Source: Eurosta solidaginis
Lineage: Eukaryota; Arthropoda; Insecta; Diptera; Tephritidae
Length of the DNA: 64,000 nucleotides
Direction of reading: 5' to 3'
NCBI RefSeq assembly: GCF_040869045.1
Contig: NC_090320.1
Span: 144,978,941 to 145,042,940, forward strand
Numbering within the stretch: position 1 is the first letter of the stretch; every line of letters begins with the position of its first letter. A model generated the notes under the pieces. The model was not told where the DNA came from and did not search any database. It saw only the letters and a list, made by a program, of their open reading frames with translations. A program made the translations under genes and the position numbers. Positions 22,915 to 34,005 of this stretch are shown here, piece by piece.

Positions 22915-23411
22915 AAAATTGAGCAAGATGTAACAAATTTTCATTCAATTTAACAGTTAAGAGATTGTTTATTGAGTCGCCACTTAGATTTGCTCTTTGT
23001 TTTGTAAGGATAGTTTGTAACAGACACCTGACTAGAAGGAACTGCCAATGCTATCAGCATTAATCCACGAATGTCCCTGTCCGCCGCAGAGCCTTTTCAG
23101 TATTCGAGAACATTGTATGAAATGGAGTCCTCTCATGATATGCCAACTTCTCCAGTTTCTGTCGAATGGTTATGTATGTTGGTATTGTATCATTTTTTTG
23201 TAGATTATATTCTTCCTCTAAATCTCCATACGGGTCATCAGGCTGTTTATTTACAAAGCTAGAAGCTCTGTCACTACATGCTTCATTAGAAAAGTTGTTA
23301 ACTGATTGTATTTGCATAAGTCTTCAATATTTGTGCCTAAAAAAATTTAAATTCGATTACACGCGAATGGAGATCGAAACTTTTCAGAGCCATTTGTTCA
23401 ATGTCCATTTA
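22915..23411 (-). pseudogene. hAT transposase C-terminus (duplicate B, in place)
   Basis: Same sequence as 15912-16373 but keeping ~34 bp more on its 5' side (to 23404). It is collinear with the BED/catalytic part at 25990-27334 once the TTA-flanked element (23412-25977) is removed. Dimerisation start LIALAVPSSQVSV is in a different frame from the preceding block. Confidence 0.65.
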
Positions 23412-23865
23412 GGCTACGTTTATGATCGAGCGTAATCGCATCGCGCGATGCGACAGGAAACGCTCCATCGCTTGTTACATTTTCGCTAGCGTTATCGCTG
23501 GCGATTGAGTGTTTCTAGTAGAGCGAAATCGCAAGCGATGGAATGCTCAACAATATAACTCAACATCTTTTTATTCACGTTGTGGCAGTGTAGAGAAAGC
23601 AACATGCGTACATTAACTCGTAAAATTTTATAATTAGAAAATAGCTCTTTATTACGAAAAAAATATTTAAAAAGTATACATAAGAAAAAGCTCCCAAGCT
23701 TTTCAATTATATTGCGATTATGGTAATCTGCATGTCGCAAATTCCACAAACACTGCTTGTCACGTACCAGGGATGGGCGTTATCAACAAATTTGAATAAC
23801 GATTGACGAAAAAATAAAAAATTTATTTTTATTCATTATTCAAGAAATCTTGAAAAAATATGCAC

Positions 23866-24980
23866 CCCTATTCTGCATTTCGATTTCGTTCCCGTTCTAC
23901 GCTCCGCTTAAATCGAAGTTGGGTATTCTGCATTAGGACGGAATCGTAACGAGAAGAGGAAGATCAAATGATTTTTCGAAATCAGCTGTCTGTACGGAAT
24001 GTGTGAACACTGGAACAAAATAAATTGAGGAAAATTTGTAAAAAAACACTGAAAAACTTTTATATTTTATTATCCAAGCCATTTTGTACAAAGAAAAGGA
24101 ATAGAATATATTGCCGCCGTGTTATAGTTTTTGAGTGAAGTGCTTTCATAATTGTAAGTGTGTTTTGTCGTTCTTTTATCCAATTCCCTGCCGTGGCCAG
24201 CAAGTTTTATTAAAACGGATTCCTGCACGAATATAGTTGACATTTTCTGAATTTTATGAATGCTAATTTCATTGCAGTGGCCTAAAATACTTTATGAAGA
24301 TTTATTTATTCTTTCCGCAAGAATTGTTTACGTTTTCGCTTCAACTTCCTCTACTCCGGCAGCTTGCTTTGGAATATAACTGAACCCAACGAACAGGCAC
24401 AAATTATAGCTGTCTATTATAATGGAATCAATAGCCGCGGCATTATTTATGGAGTTGGAAAGCAACGCATACGAAAATGGCCAGACGAGAATGGAAAGGC
24501 AAATATTGCGAGATTTGTGTAATCCATTTGAGATAAGTGACGAATTGTAAGAAATTTAACTTAAAAGTGGTAAAGTTTAATGACTTATTTTCTTATTTAG
24601 GTTAAAAAAAACTTTCGACTTAATAAGGATGCTTTCAAGTATGTGTTAGATACTTTTGCGGGGCAAATACGTCCAAGGACTTCGACATCGACATGTTGTT
24701 TTTGACCTGGAAATATATAAAAAACAATCATCAAGCCTTTTACGTTTCTCAACAAGTTTTACTTACATTTTTGTTAAACTTCTGTTATAAATTAATAAAA
24801 AAATAAAAAGAAAATATTTTTCCGCCTACTAATTTGCAACTTAGAAAAACGGAACTACGATCGAAATGCAGAATACACAAAATCGAACGATTCGAAGTTG
24901 GATCGAAAGAGATTGGAATACAGAATACCAAAATTGCCAAATCGAAAAAAATCCAATCCAAGTCGAAATGCAGAATAGGG
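23866..24980 (+). mobile_element. Harbinger-like DNA element with 18-bp TIRs
   Basis: Perfect terminal repeats CCCTATTCTGCATTTCGA (23866-23883) and its complement (24963-24980) bound a 1.1-kb element. It carries a transposase N-terminus at 24422 onwards: MESIAAALFMELESN..., a short intron, then a region readable as FRLNKDAFKYVLDTFAG, which I recognise as the HARBI1-like N-terminal module. The nuclease domain is absent, so it is non-autonomous. No 3-bp TSD is evident at these exact ends (CAC versus CTG). Confidence 0.65.
24422..24702 (+). pseudogene. Harbinger transposase N-terminal fragment (duplicate B)
   Basis: Duplicate of 17380-17660, same start codon, same 54-bp intron and same frame problem in the A-run after the acceptor. 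The element's own TIRs are both present at this copy. Confidence 0.55.
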
Positions 24981-25123
24981 CTGATGGAATAACAATAAAA
25001 TAAAAATTTTTATTCAGTTATTCAAAAATAAAAAAATAAACCCTCGAGATGCCCTGAAAATATAGCCATATGCGTAACCAGTGCGCGTGTAGTTCTGAAG
25101 CTTCTAAGTGTTGTAATATTGAG

Positions 25124-25745
25124 ATGATTTTGGGGAGTATTCCCAGGGTTTTTTGGGTAATTTCTGGATCCTGTCGTGGTCTTTCGGTGTTCATTTTGGG
25201 GTCATTTCTGGACTCCCTCGGAGTTCTCCCGGGGTATTTTGGGGGTCGTTCGGGGATGTTTTTGGGGACTTCTTTGGAATCCTTCCGGGGTCATTCGGGT
25301 ATGGTTTTGGGGAATCCCTTATTTAAAGTTGAGGATTGCGGAAAATGGGCATTCCGTAATCCTCAACTTTAAATATGTCCCCAAAAAGATCCCAGAATGA
25401 CCCCCAAATGACCCCGAAAGAGTCTCCAAAAAGATCCCGGAATTACCCCAAATGACCCCGAGAGAGTCCCCAAAACCATCCAGGAATGACTCCAAATGTC
25501 CCCGAGGGAGTCCCCAAAACCATCCCGGAATGACCCCCAAATGACCCCGAGAGGGTCCCAAAAAAGTTCCCGGAATGACCCCCAAATTACCCCGAAAGAG
25601 TCCCCAAAAAGATCCCGGAATGACCCCAAATGACCCCGAGGGAGTCCCCAAAACCATTCCGGTATGACCCCAAATGACCCCGAGAGTCCACAAAACCATC
25701 CCGGAATGACCCCCAAATGACCCGGAGGGAGTCCCCTAAACCATC
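25124..25745. repeat. Inverted minisatellite with central hairpin
   Basis: Units of about 30 and 60 bp built on GGGGTCATTTGGGG / GGGATCTTTTTGGGG run in one orientation at 25124-25320 and in the opposite orientation at 25375-25745. Between them is a near-perfect hairpin: arms 25321-25343 and 25352-25374 pair at 22 of 23 positions around an 8-base loop. The long Gly/Val/Phe/Trp-rich open frames on both strands here are by-products of the repeat, not genes. Confidence 0.85.
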
Positions 25746-25989
25746 CCTGTCAAATACCCTTTCAATAAAAACATCCATTGTTTCGCTAGTTTCGCTCAAC
25801 TGAATCAAAATATTTTGGTTGCAAATTTTCGTCGCTTTTGTCGCTTGTAATCGCTCAATTCGCTTTACGCTAAATCGCTTTGGCATAAACATCTCCATAT
25901 GCACTAATATAATTTAACGCTAACAGCGATTCTCATCGCATCGCGCGATGCGATTACGCTTGATCATAAACGTAGCCTTAATGACAACG

Positions 25990-27334
25990 AACAGCGAAAA
26001 ACCGACCCTTACATTACATATATGATGTAGTTGTTACCATAGCTACTTTTCGTTGCTCGTTATTGTAATACGGTGATTCGAAAAAATTTAAGCGTGGATC
26101 GAAATACAATGCAGATAGAAATGCGACATTTTCCAGTAACTTTACTTTCCTCTTTTGCATGAACTCCCATAACTTAAAAGCGTGTTCATTTTCCACTTTC
26201 TTTTTCAATTTTACCTCGCATAACAGCCAGTCCCGGTAAAAATCGCCAATAATATATTGCTCCGTCTGAAGACGTTTACAGCATTCTGACATTGGGTTAA
26301 ATGCAGAAACAAAATTTCATATAAAATGCCAATTAATCTCAAATTCCAACTCAATTTCGTTATCATTTGTTTTGAAATAGTCTTTTAAATTTAATAAAGC
26401 TTCCATCATATCAAATGTAGATCTGTCAGCCTCTAGGTCCTTATGCATATTTTTAAAAAAGTCATGCGCAGCCAACTGAAGCGCATCTTACAACTGACAA
26501 TCTCATTAAACTTTGGCATTGTATAGTATTCGTCTTCTGTATCTGAAGATAGTCCACGAATTCACTTTGCATTTCTTCTACATCGCGAAGCAAGAGTTTG
26601 GATGCCTTGATCATGTTGGATCCATTATCATTGGTTGTGGAATATATTTGTTTTAGGCATATTCCGTAACTATCTAGGCACTTTGATATTTCATCCTTAA
26701 TGAAACTTGAGCTGTGCCTTTGTCGTAATTGAATCATACCAATTGTATGGATCATAATTTTATAATGTTTTATGTATTGAAAGTTTATTCCTAATATGCT
26801 CTTACCCATTCTGCTCGCCACATCTATTTTAAGACTTAAGTTCTATCTTAAAATATGTTTTAGTTGGGTTTTTATTTTAGTAGCACACAAGCTTAAATGA
26901 TCAGTAATGTTTTTTGAATTTATAGTTAAACGGTAGGTATCGCTATATGGATGAAGCAAAGTATAAAGTATTTTTCATCGTCAAAAATTCTAAATATTTT
27001 TAATTGTTACTAAGCCAACGCAGCAGTTCCAAAACTCCTCCCTGCATTCGTTAATTGACGCCTTCTTACCAGATCTGTTTCGATGAAATTCGTTGCCAAA
27101 ATTATATTTATGAACTGCTTCGTAATAGCGTTTTATGTTTCCCAAGAGATGTCCTTTTAATTCTTTTTCACAACGAAGACACTCAGACAAATTTGTGTCT
27201 GCATTGTATTTCACTAGTTTTGTTTTGTCAATATGTGAAATTCTGCCCATTCCAAACACTACTTCACACAAAACACCGTGTAAGAAATTTTTATGTATGA
27301 ACAATGAAGAAAACTTTTTGGAGAATGAAAACAA
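25990..27334 (-). pseudogene. hAT transposase, BED finger and catalytic part
   Basis: From 27334: a BED-type zinc finger (ECLRCEKELKGHLLGNIKRYYEAVHKYNF, C-x2-C...H...H), then CCVGLVTIKNI. 26821-26462 carries MASRMGKSILGINFQYI, in the region of the first catalytic residue, and STTNDNGSNMIKA (catalytic Asp). 26292-26014 carries ALYFDPRLNFFES. The order matches hAT transposases. Several stops and frame changes separate the parts. The C-terminal dimerisation segment is at 22915-23411 beyond the TTA-flanked insertion. A CAGGGTTCAG terminus, hAT-like, lies at 27609 (read on the minus strand). Confidence 0.75.
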
Positions 27335-27833
27335 ATGTTTGTTTTTAATTAACTCGTATTACAAATGAAAAGATAAATAAAAAAATTTCAAACATTTGAG
27401 AACAAAAACCTGTGCTTTCTCAAAAAATTCAAATTTTTAAAGTTTTTATTTGTGACAGTAGTTGAACATGTACTCCAGCTGTATAAATATTTCAATACAT
27501 TTCAAATATTTGGGAATGATAAGAACAAAAAAATTCGAAACAAGTGTTTACTATAAAGAATAATTTGTGAGAAAAAAAAAATTATATTTCAAACATTTTC
27601 TGAACCCTGGTTTAAGTAACTATAAAATAAAAATAGTAAAACTTTGAGTTTTAACATAAAAGTAGAAATATATGCATATGTACGTATATCGCGGGATGAC
27701 GGTCCATTATTGCAATTTACGTTAGTTTGACGCGCACTGATACTTTTCGTTAGTGAAATCCAAACTTAATGAATCTTTTTTATTCCTCAAATATTTTTCA
27801 CAATTACTATTTCATTGCCAATTATAAATATTT
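27335..27833. other. hAT 5' terminal region and AT-rich DNA
   Basis: 27335-27609 is the 5' flank of the hAT transposase and ends with CCTGG at 27606-27610, giving a minus-strand CAGGGTTCAGAAAATG start typical of hAT termini. 27611-27833 is AT-rich without recognised content. Confidence 0.45.
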
Positions 27834-28012
27834 TCAACAAGTAGATTTTACCACAGCATATTTTCCAACAAGTAGATTTTACCACAGTTTTTTTAACAAG
27901 TAGATTTTACTACATTGCGTTTTCTAACAAGTAGATTTTACCACATTATTTTCTAACAAGTAGATTTTACAACAGTGCATTTTGTAACAAGTAGATTTAA
28001 CGACAGTGCGGC
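27834..28012 (+). repeat. Minisatellite, ~30-bp unit x 6
   Basis: Six units of CAACAAGTAGATTTTACCAC followed by a variable AG-T-rich spacer, spaced 29-31 bases. Units differ by a few bases. No coding content. Confidence 0.85.
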
Positions 28013-28227
28013 CTCTCTAATCAAGCATCATTTTAGTGCTCTAAATTTGTAAAAGGATCCGTTACGGCTATTCTGACACGTTACACGTCCTCGTGTGATG
28101 CTTTGATTTCTGGCCATTTCTGATTAATATTTTATTTCAACACCAATCATTAAATCATATGTGATCAAAATTTCAATGAACATTTCACTTACCATTAAAT
28201 TAGCATAATCAAACTCGCACCACTTTC

Positions 28228-28445
28228 ATCCAGTGGTTCTATTCCAAAAAAGTCCCACACTTCCACCCAGTTGTTATAATACAAACAAGTCCCACCACTT
28301 AAGCGATGTAGTTATAATACAAACAAGTCCCAGCACTTCCATCCAGTGGTTATAATACAAACAAGTCCTACCACTTCCATCCAAAGGTTATAATACAAAG
28401 TGACCCCACCATTTCCATCCAGTGGTCATATTCTAAATTAGTCAA
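28228..28445 (+). repeat. Minisatellite, ~45-bp unit x 5
   Basis: Units around CCATCCAGTGGTTATAATAC followed by AAACAAGTCCCACCACTT repeat five times with increasing divergence at the edges. 28013-28227 between the two minisatellites and 28446-28818 after them hold no recognised gene; the latter includes ACTAGT-rich DNA at 28728-28778. Confidence 0.8.
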
Positions 28446-30191
28446 ATCCAGAGGATATACTTCAACTTGCCTTCATTACTTATTGCTTACCCTCACTGGA
28501 ATCCATTCCTCTCAAACGTTTTCGGAGCACTCATAATTTAGGAATCCAATATGAGTCCCAAATATGTGAAAAATGTGAGCCTTTGAAATATGATCATGTT
28601 GATAGTCTTTTATTCTCCGATATGATGAAAATTATGAGCTGTATGCCATGAGTGTTCAGCAAACAAGGCATCTTTGTTCATATTTTATTTTGAAAAAAAA
28701 TTTCTTTCATATTCAATTTCAAACCAACTAGTTGTATACTAGAAGAATACTAGTTTGCCAAAAATCCCAACTAGTATGAGTTCTGTAATTTTTCCATATT
28801 AGCAACTGTATTGTGGTATGTATGTGCAGGGCCGTAGAGAGAAAATCCGGGCCCGGGACTAAACAATTTACGGGGCCCCTATAAAAAATCCACTAATATA
28901 TTTGATTAACTTGAATTAGTGACGTCTCAGTCATGAATCATTATTGATGGATTACATCAACTAAATCATTTTTGGACTAAGAGCTGACAATAACATTAAC
29001 ACAGAATATTTACTATTTATACTATTTTATTGTAACGTAGAAATACAATTCTCTTTTAACAGCCACATATTGTTTCAAATAATCTTTTCTATGTATTTGG
29101 TAACATTTTAATACACTTCTGATAATGATGATTATAAATTTTAATTATTCAATATAGAAAGTTCGGATAGCAAAGAGTGGCTTTACTTGCTTTTTTCTCT
29201 GCAAAATTTTTATAATAATATCAAACTTTAACTGTCTTGCCAAAACGGATTCAACACAAAGCGTGGCAAGTCCTGAAACTCGTTCTTGAGATGAACACGA
29301 TTTATGAAAGTTTTTGATTCTTGAAAGGACGCTGAAGGAACGTTCTGCACTAGCTACAGTGACAGGTATATTGTAAAAGATACGTAAAGCAACACAAATG
29401 TTGGGGAATATTGAACACAGATTTTGAACATATGTAGATGGCATTTAGCAATTCCAATGGTGACAGACCTTTATCAAAATTTGCTTCGTAAATGCGTTTC
29501 AAGTGAATTATTTCGTATTCTAAGCTTTGAGAAATGCTCGACTTGTATTTTTCGACAAATTTTGCTGCGATCGCCCGAACCGTAATTTCATCCATGTCTT
29601 CAAATTGCCACAAAAAGGAAAACGTCTCGCTCAAATTTCTCACAGCTGCAAATCGTTCAGTAATGCCAGTGATTACCGAATCAAGGATCACCAGGAATGT
29701 ATTGTTTTAAAGTCAGACTCTGAATCATCCGTAATCATCTCATTTAAATTATCTTCAGAACGTCTTTTGGGGTTTCTCTTTCGAATGTCCGGAAACTTTG
29801 GCAAGATGTTCAATTGGACAGCAACTGTTTTGCATTCCTTTAAAATTGTTTCCCATTGGTTCCTGATCAACTTCAAATCAGCTAATAAGGCATCTAGATG
29901 TCGGACCTCAACATCTATGGTGGTGTCTTTAGCTTGGAGAACGACGTTTCTTTCATTAATGGTAGTCAGTATTTTGGACCAAATTGAGGACAGCAAGATA
30001 CATTCGGTCTTGTTGATGTAACATCTCCGTATGCTTGTGCAGTCAAATTTGGTTTAAGTAATGCGTTTAGTGCTTGTGTTAATCCTGGAACATATTTTGC
30101 GAATGTCCATGATTGCCTTAATTCTAGCCGACCACCTAGTGTTTGAAAGACTGAGAAGAGAGCTCGGTACATTTATTTTAGGATGTCCCAT

Positions 30192-30370
30192 GCTGTTGTT
30201 GTTGTTGTTGTTGCAGCGATAAGGACACTCCTTGAAGGCCTTGGGGAGTGTTATCGAGTAGATGGTCCTTTGCCCGATGCAGATCCGGTACGTTCCGGCA
30301 CCAAGCCCGACCATCTCGGCAACGGCTTGTTATGACCACATGCGACTTTCTATGCCATCCCGCCCGTCTG
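30192..30370 (-). mobile_element. (CAA)n-tailed SINE-like element, copy 2, with 12-bp TSD
   Basis: The ~179-bp element is flanked by AGGATGTCCCAT on both sides (30180-30191 and 30371-30382). On the minus strand it ends in CGCTGCAACAACAACAAC. Length, tail and TSD length fit a SINE retroposed by a LINE. It sits inside the hAT transposase gene. No convincing tRNA A/B boxes were found. Confidence 0.8.
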
Positions 30371-30821
30371 AGGATGTCCCATCGTTGTGGACTGCTGCAG
30401 AAAATAGTAAAACATTTTAGACAACAAGACGAGTAATCAGCATTCGAATTTTTGTCGAGAATGTGACGTTGTGCTCCCCTTGTAAGCTCCTTTCATATTG
30501 GCGCCGTTATCGTACCCTTGTGCACGACAATCTTTTAATGGAATGTTTACCTAGAGTATGGCAAATTAAATCAGCGATTTCCTGACCAGTTTTTGGTTAT
30601 AATCCACGAAAGCCAAAAACCGTACTTGAATTCTAAAATTACTTGCTTTCGAATTGAAATGGAGGTAGCGCAAAATGAACGTAGTCTGTTCAACGTGACT
30701 AGCATTAGGCGTAGTATCAACGATAATAGCAAAATACTTGGCTTTCTTGCGTTGATCTAATATATTGTGACGAATATTAGCAACAGGAAGGGATACTATC
30801 ATCTCTAAGCCGATAGTCACT

Positions 30822-31178
30822 TGTATCTACATAAACAAATCAATCATTATGTTTACACATATGTACATACAGCAGCGGAGTGATACTCACAAAAGTATGC
30901 AATCATCAGCAAAGCAGTGTTCACACATACACATGTATATTTCTGAGATACTCACAAAAGTAAGCAATCTTCAGCGAACTAGTAAATTCTAGAAGGAGAA
31001 ATCCCTAGAAGTATGCGAACGAGGAAACCGAAGAGTATAAAAGCAGCACCAGCTGAGGCATGAGCAATCAGTTTGATTTTATCATGCTATTGGTTGTGAA
31101 GTGTTATTGTGAAGTACTTTCAAGTAGTCTAATAAATACCATTTTTCATTATTGAATATTGGGGTTATTTATTCAACA
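30822..31178 (+). repeat. Candidate solo LTR
   Basis: A 357-bp segment begins TGTATCTACATAAAC and ends TTATTCAACA. It contains AGTATAAAAGCAGC (TATA-like, 31033-31046) and AATAAA-type sequence (AATAAATACC, 31130-31139), and the hAT coding sequence stops at both edges. This is LTR organisation (U3-R-U5). I do not see a clear 4-6 bp TSD, so borders may be off by a few bases. Confidence 0.6.
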
Positions 31179-32066
31179 GTTTAGTGATTCGAACGTTAGC
31201 AGAAGATTTGGAATAATCGGAATTTCCCTAAATTCGTTAAAATATGTAGTTTCCCTCACGTGTTTTGAACACATTTCTATAAACTCGTTCTGAATGTCTG
31301 GGGAAAGATAGTGAAATTGTAAACGTTTGTGCTGCTGTTGTGAAATCCTAACTTTCTCCAAATGATCTCTAAGTATCGGATCATATTGGCTTATGAGATC
31401 TTAGATGCCCAAAAAATGTCCATGGTTTCGTTCACCAAGATATATACTTATACTATATAGTGTCCAAAATTCGATATAAAAATTTCTTTCCACTTTTTGA
31501 TTGGCTGTTCATTGATAAGTGTATCAATTGTAGCCTCCTTTTGAACTAGATTTTGTAAAGATCGTGATTGAATATAACAATTACGGCGTTATTATGTATA
31601 ACGCAAAACGACACGAAGAGTCACTTTCACCCAAGTGAAACCAAATTCGTATCATATAAGAGCATTCATTCACTTCGGTGACTCAGTGACTATCGGTGAT
31701 TGTATGTGATTATTGTCTTACGTTTTTTCGTATTATATAGCGACGCAAAGTGTCACGAACAGTCATTTTTGCTGTCAAAATATTCACTTGCTTCTGGGTC
31801 GCGTTTGCTTCATTCACTTCATTTTTTCATTGTCGTTTTTTTATAATTTTTGAGTAAAAATCTTAGTATTTCGGGAAAAAAAGATTGAAATTTTCCATAG
31901 ACATTAAGGTTATATTTAGAGTTTCGTTCAATGTACATATATTTCGTCAAAAAATTTTACAAGAATAAAAAAAACATAAGCGAAACCTCTACAAATTATA
32001 GCCAGGGACCAGAACAGTGATTCCTTTTGTAATAAAAGTCCTTCAGAAAAAGTTAATGTTGGTATG

Positions 32067-32240
32067 GCCTAGAAGGTTCAATGTGGTCTTATTAAATCGT
32101 TCCCGACATGGTCGAGCTTGTACCTTAATGGTGCTTGTTACCGGAACATACCGGATATTTATCCTGCAAAGGACCATCAACATCGATAACACTCCCTGAA
32201 ACCTTCGGGGAGTTTCTTTATCGCTACAGCAACAACAACA
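32067..32240 (+). mobile_element. (CAA)n-tailed SINE-like element, copy 3
   Basis: Plus-oriented copy of the element at 1679 and 30192, ending CGCTACAGCAACAACAACA at 32240. The flanks GTTGGTATGG (32058-32067) and GTTGGTTATGG (32241-32251) look like a TSD with one inserted base. The body is more diverged than copy 2. Confidence 0.7.
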
Positions 32241-32251
32241 GTTGGTTATGG

Positions 32252-32855
32252 TTTCTCGATAACAAGTTTCTAGTGCTAGAAGCAAAAAGTTTAAAGTGTC
32301 CCTACAGGTTTCAAATCCAGATATTTACGAGAATGGATTGGTAAAAAATTCGTTTCATTTAGATGAACCGTATCTTAGTTATAGGGTCGTACTTTTATTC
32401 TTTTAATAAAAACTATAAGTCTGGATTTAACTTTTATTTTCGGACTTATGAAATAAATACCCGGATTTTATTTGTTGGGTGGATTTTCTTGAAAAAGGAT
32501 GCATGAGTCGTCCTGAAAATGCCATGGGAATCCCCGGAATCCCATATACTTTCACCAAGGAATAGTTTTTAACCGGACTTTTTCGAGTCAAGAAAAAAAA
32601 TTATTAAAATGAGTCACTGATTATAACTAATAGTTATACTATAGTTTTGTCACTATCTTTCGTTACGATCCTTATTTTCTTAGTTTTATGTCAAAAACTA
32701 ATTCTGAGTAATAGGAAAATAACAATAATAATTTTATTGTGGATTTTTTAATAACTATAATAATTATACCTCTGTGCTATTTTTTTTTAAATGTTTTTAT
32801 AAATCGCTGATTCTCGAACAACACAGTGAATTATTTCGATCCACAAAGGTGCATC
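32252..32855. other. No recognised gene
   Basis: AT-rich filler within the TTA-flanked element. No open frame with a known motif and no repeat I can match elsewhere in the window. Confidence 0.4.
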
Positions 32856-34005
32856 GCAAATAATCTGTCTCGTCGACAATCATCGGTACAATTCACGTAC
32901 GCAACATCTAAGCCAAGAAGAATTAGGCAAGGGGTACCTCAGGGTGGTTTCCTATCCTCGCTTCTGTTTAACTTCTATATATCGAAGCCCCTGACTGCAC
33001 GATAATGGCTACTGGTCTCGGGCCACCCATCGAAGAGATAGGTAATAAAATAAACAACTATCTCCTGATCTCTCCAGTTGTTTCGCTTCGAGAACCTTGA
33101 CATTGTCACCGACCAAATCGGCGACTTTTTTTATAACATGGATGCGCCAAAAGTCGACCATATTGAACATCCACGTCGATGGAGTCACGCTACCTTCTGT
33201 CTTACACCCATAAATCCTGGGTGTGACGTTCGATGAGCATCTAAATTTTGGAGAGCATGTAACCGAATTATTCCTAAAATCCATATCCGTAATAAAATCT
33301 TTAAATCTCTTGCCGGCATCACTTGTGGTAAAGACAAAGAAACACTCGTTACCACTTACAAAGCAATTGGACACCTGATTGCATGCTACGCGTCCCCGAT
33401 ATGGTCGCCGAGCCTAAAGGTTACTCACTGGAAGAAAATACAGGCTTGCCAAAATACTGCCCTCAGAACCGCCATAGCTGTCGTCTTATGTCCCCAGAAC
33501 ACCACCTACACAATAAGGCGGGAGTAGTCCACATTAGGGAGATAAATGAAATGCTGAACAAACAGTTTCTGTTGAATACCCAGAATGCTGGGCATCCCAG
33601 CAGACATCTGATTGATGAGTATCAGTGATATAAACCAACAGGCATCGGAGCTCCATACCGGGAATTGCCCGGCGAATCCGGTACTTAAAGAACGCACTCT
33701 CCCTACGGAAAAGGGCGGTCACTCTAGCTCAACTTCGATCTGGGTACTGTAACAGGTTAAACTCTTACCTATCCAGAATCAACCCCGACTTACAAAATGT
33801 ATATCCTATTTGGAATGTGTCCCCACGTGTCACCAACCATCTTTTTAATTATAATTTGAAACCAACGCTTCTAACACCCCTCTCACTTTGTCCAGCCCGG
33901 TTGAAAAAACAAGTTTCGTTGGACTCCCGTTAGAGGACATTGATGATTGGTCGCACTTATTAGATGGGGCGATCCACTGCTACAACAACGGCAACAACAG
34001 TGTCT
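32856..34005 (+). pseudogene. Jockey-type LINE, 3' fragment of ORF2
   Basis: Translation begins within the reverse transcriptase: FTYATSKPRRIRQGVPQGG then FLSSLLFNFYISK. The catalytic YxDD region has been lost to frame changes. Later comes the thumb/C-terminal region (33383-33628: CRLMSPEHHLHNKAG, NKQFLLNTQNAGHPSRHL), and the 3' end CTGCTACAACAACGGCAACAAC near 34000. Multiple stops. The C-terminal blocks match those at 49990-50542, so both belong to one Jockey-like family. Confidence 0.75.

Larger units (their letters stand above)
17931..24972. repeat. Tandem duplication, copy B (7,042 bp)
   Basis: This is the direct repeat of 10539-17930. Relative to copy A it lacks ~119 bp (around 20122), 9 bp (in LINE ORF1 near 22290) and ~260 bp (at 22838, in the LINE 5' region). 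Its left end starts inside the LTR without the first ~590 LTR bases. Its right end continues into the intact inverted-repeat terminus (24980) and the rest of the hAT, so copy B is joined to the ancestral right flank and copy A to the ancestral left flank. Confidence 0.85.
23412..25977. mobile_element. TTA-flanked element with 42-bp terminal inverted repeats
   Basis: The left end GGCTACGTTTATGATC... (23412) and the right end (25977, reverse complement) match at about 41 of 42 positions, and both sides carry TTA (23409-23411, 25978-25980). A 3-bp TTA/TAA duplication is the hallmark of PIF/Harbinger elements, so I infer that class. It interrupts a hAT gene. Inside are a minus open frame of unknown function (23492-23749), a nested Harbinger-like element (23866-24980), a minisatellite with hairpin (25124-25745) and a short unknown frame at 25760-25904. 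Confidence 0.75.
29145..31361 (-). pseudogene. hAT transposase, central and C-terminal part
   Basis: From 31361: RISQQQHKRLQFHYLSPDIQNEFIEMC, then after the LTR KAKYFAIIVDTTPNASHVEQTTFILRYL (30820-30566), where the Asp of VDTTPNASH is the expected first catalytic residue. LSLSNTRWSARIKAI (30314-30054) includes the conserved TRW. The C-terminal domain PVTVASAERSFSVLSRIKNF (29444-29145) is a textbook hAT dimerisation domain. At least five frame breaks occur outside the insertions. DUF4371/ZMYM1-like hAT proteins have this order. Confidence 0.8.

Noticed and set aside
25176..25904. Gly/Val/Trp-rich open frames with repeated VIPGSFWG-like units
   Set aside because: Produced by the minisatellite; open in overlapping frames because the unit length keeps phase, not because of selection.
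27834..28012. CRISPR-like array (regular ~30-bp repeats)
   Set aside because: Spacers are short, variable A/T tails rather than unique spacers, in a eukaryotic transposon context; it is a minisatellite.
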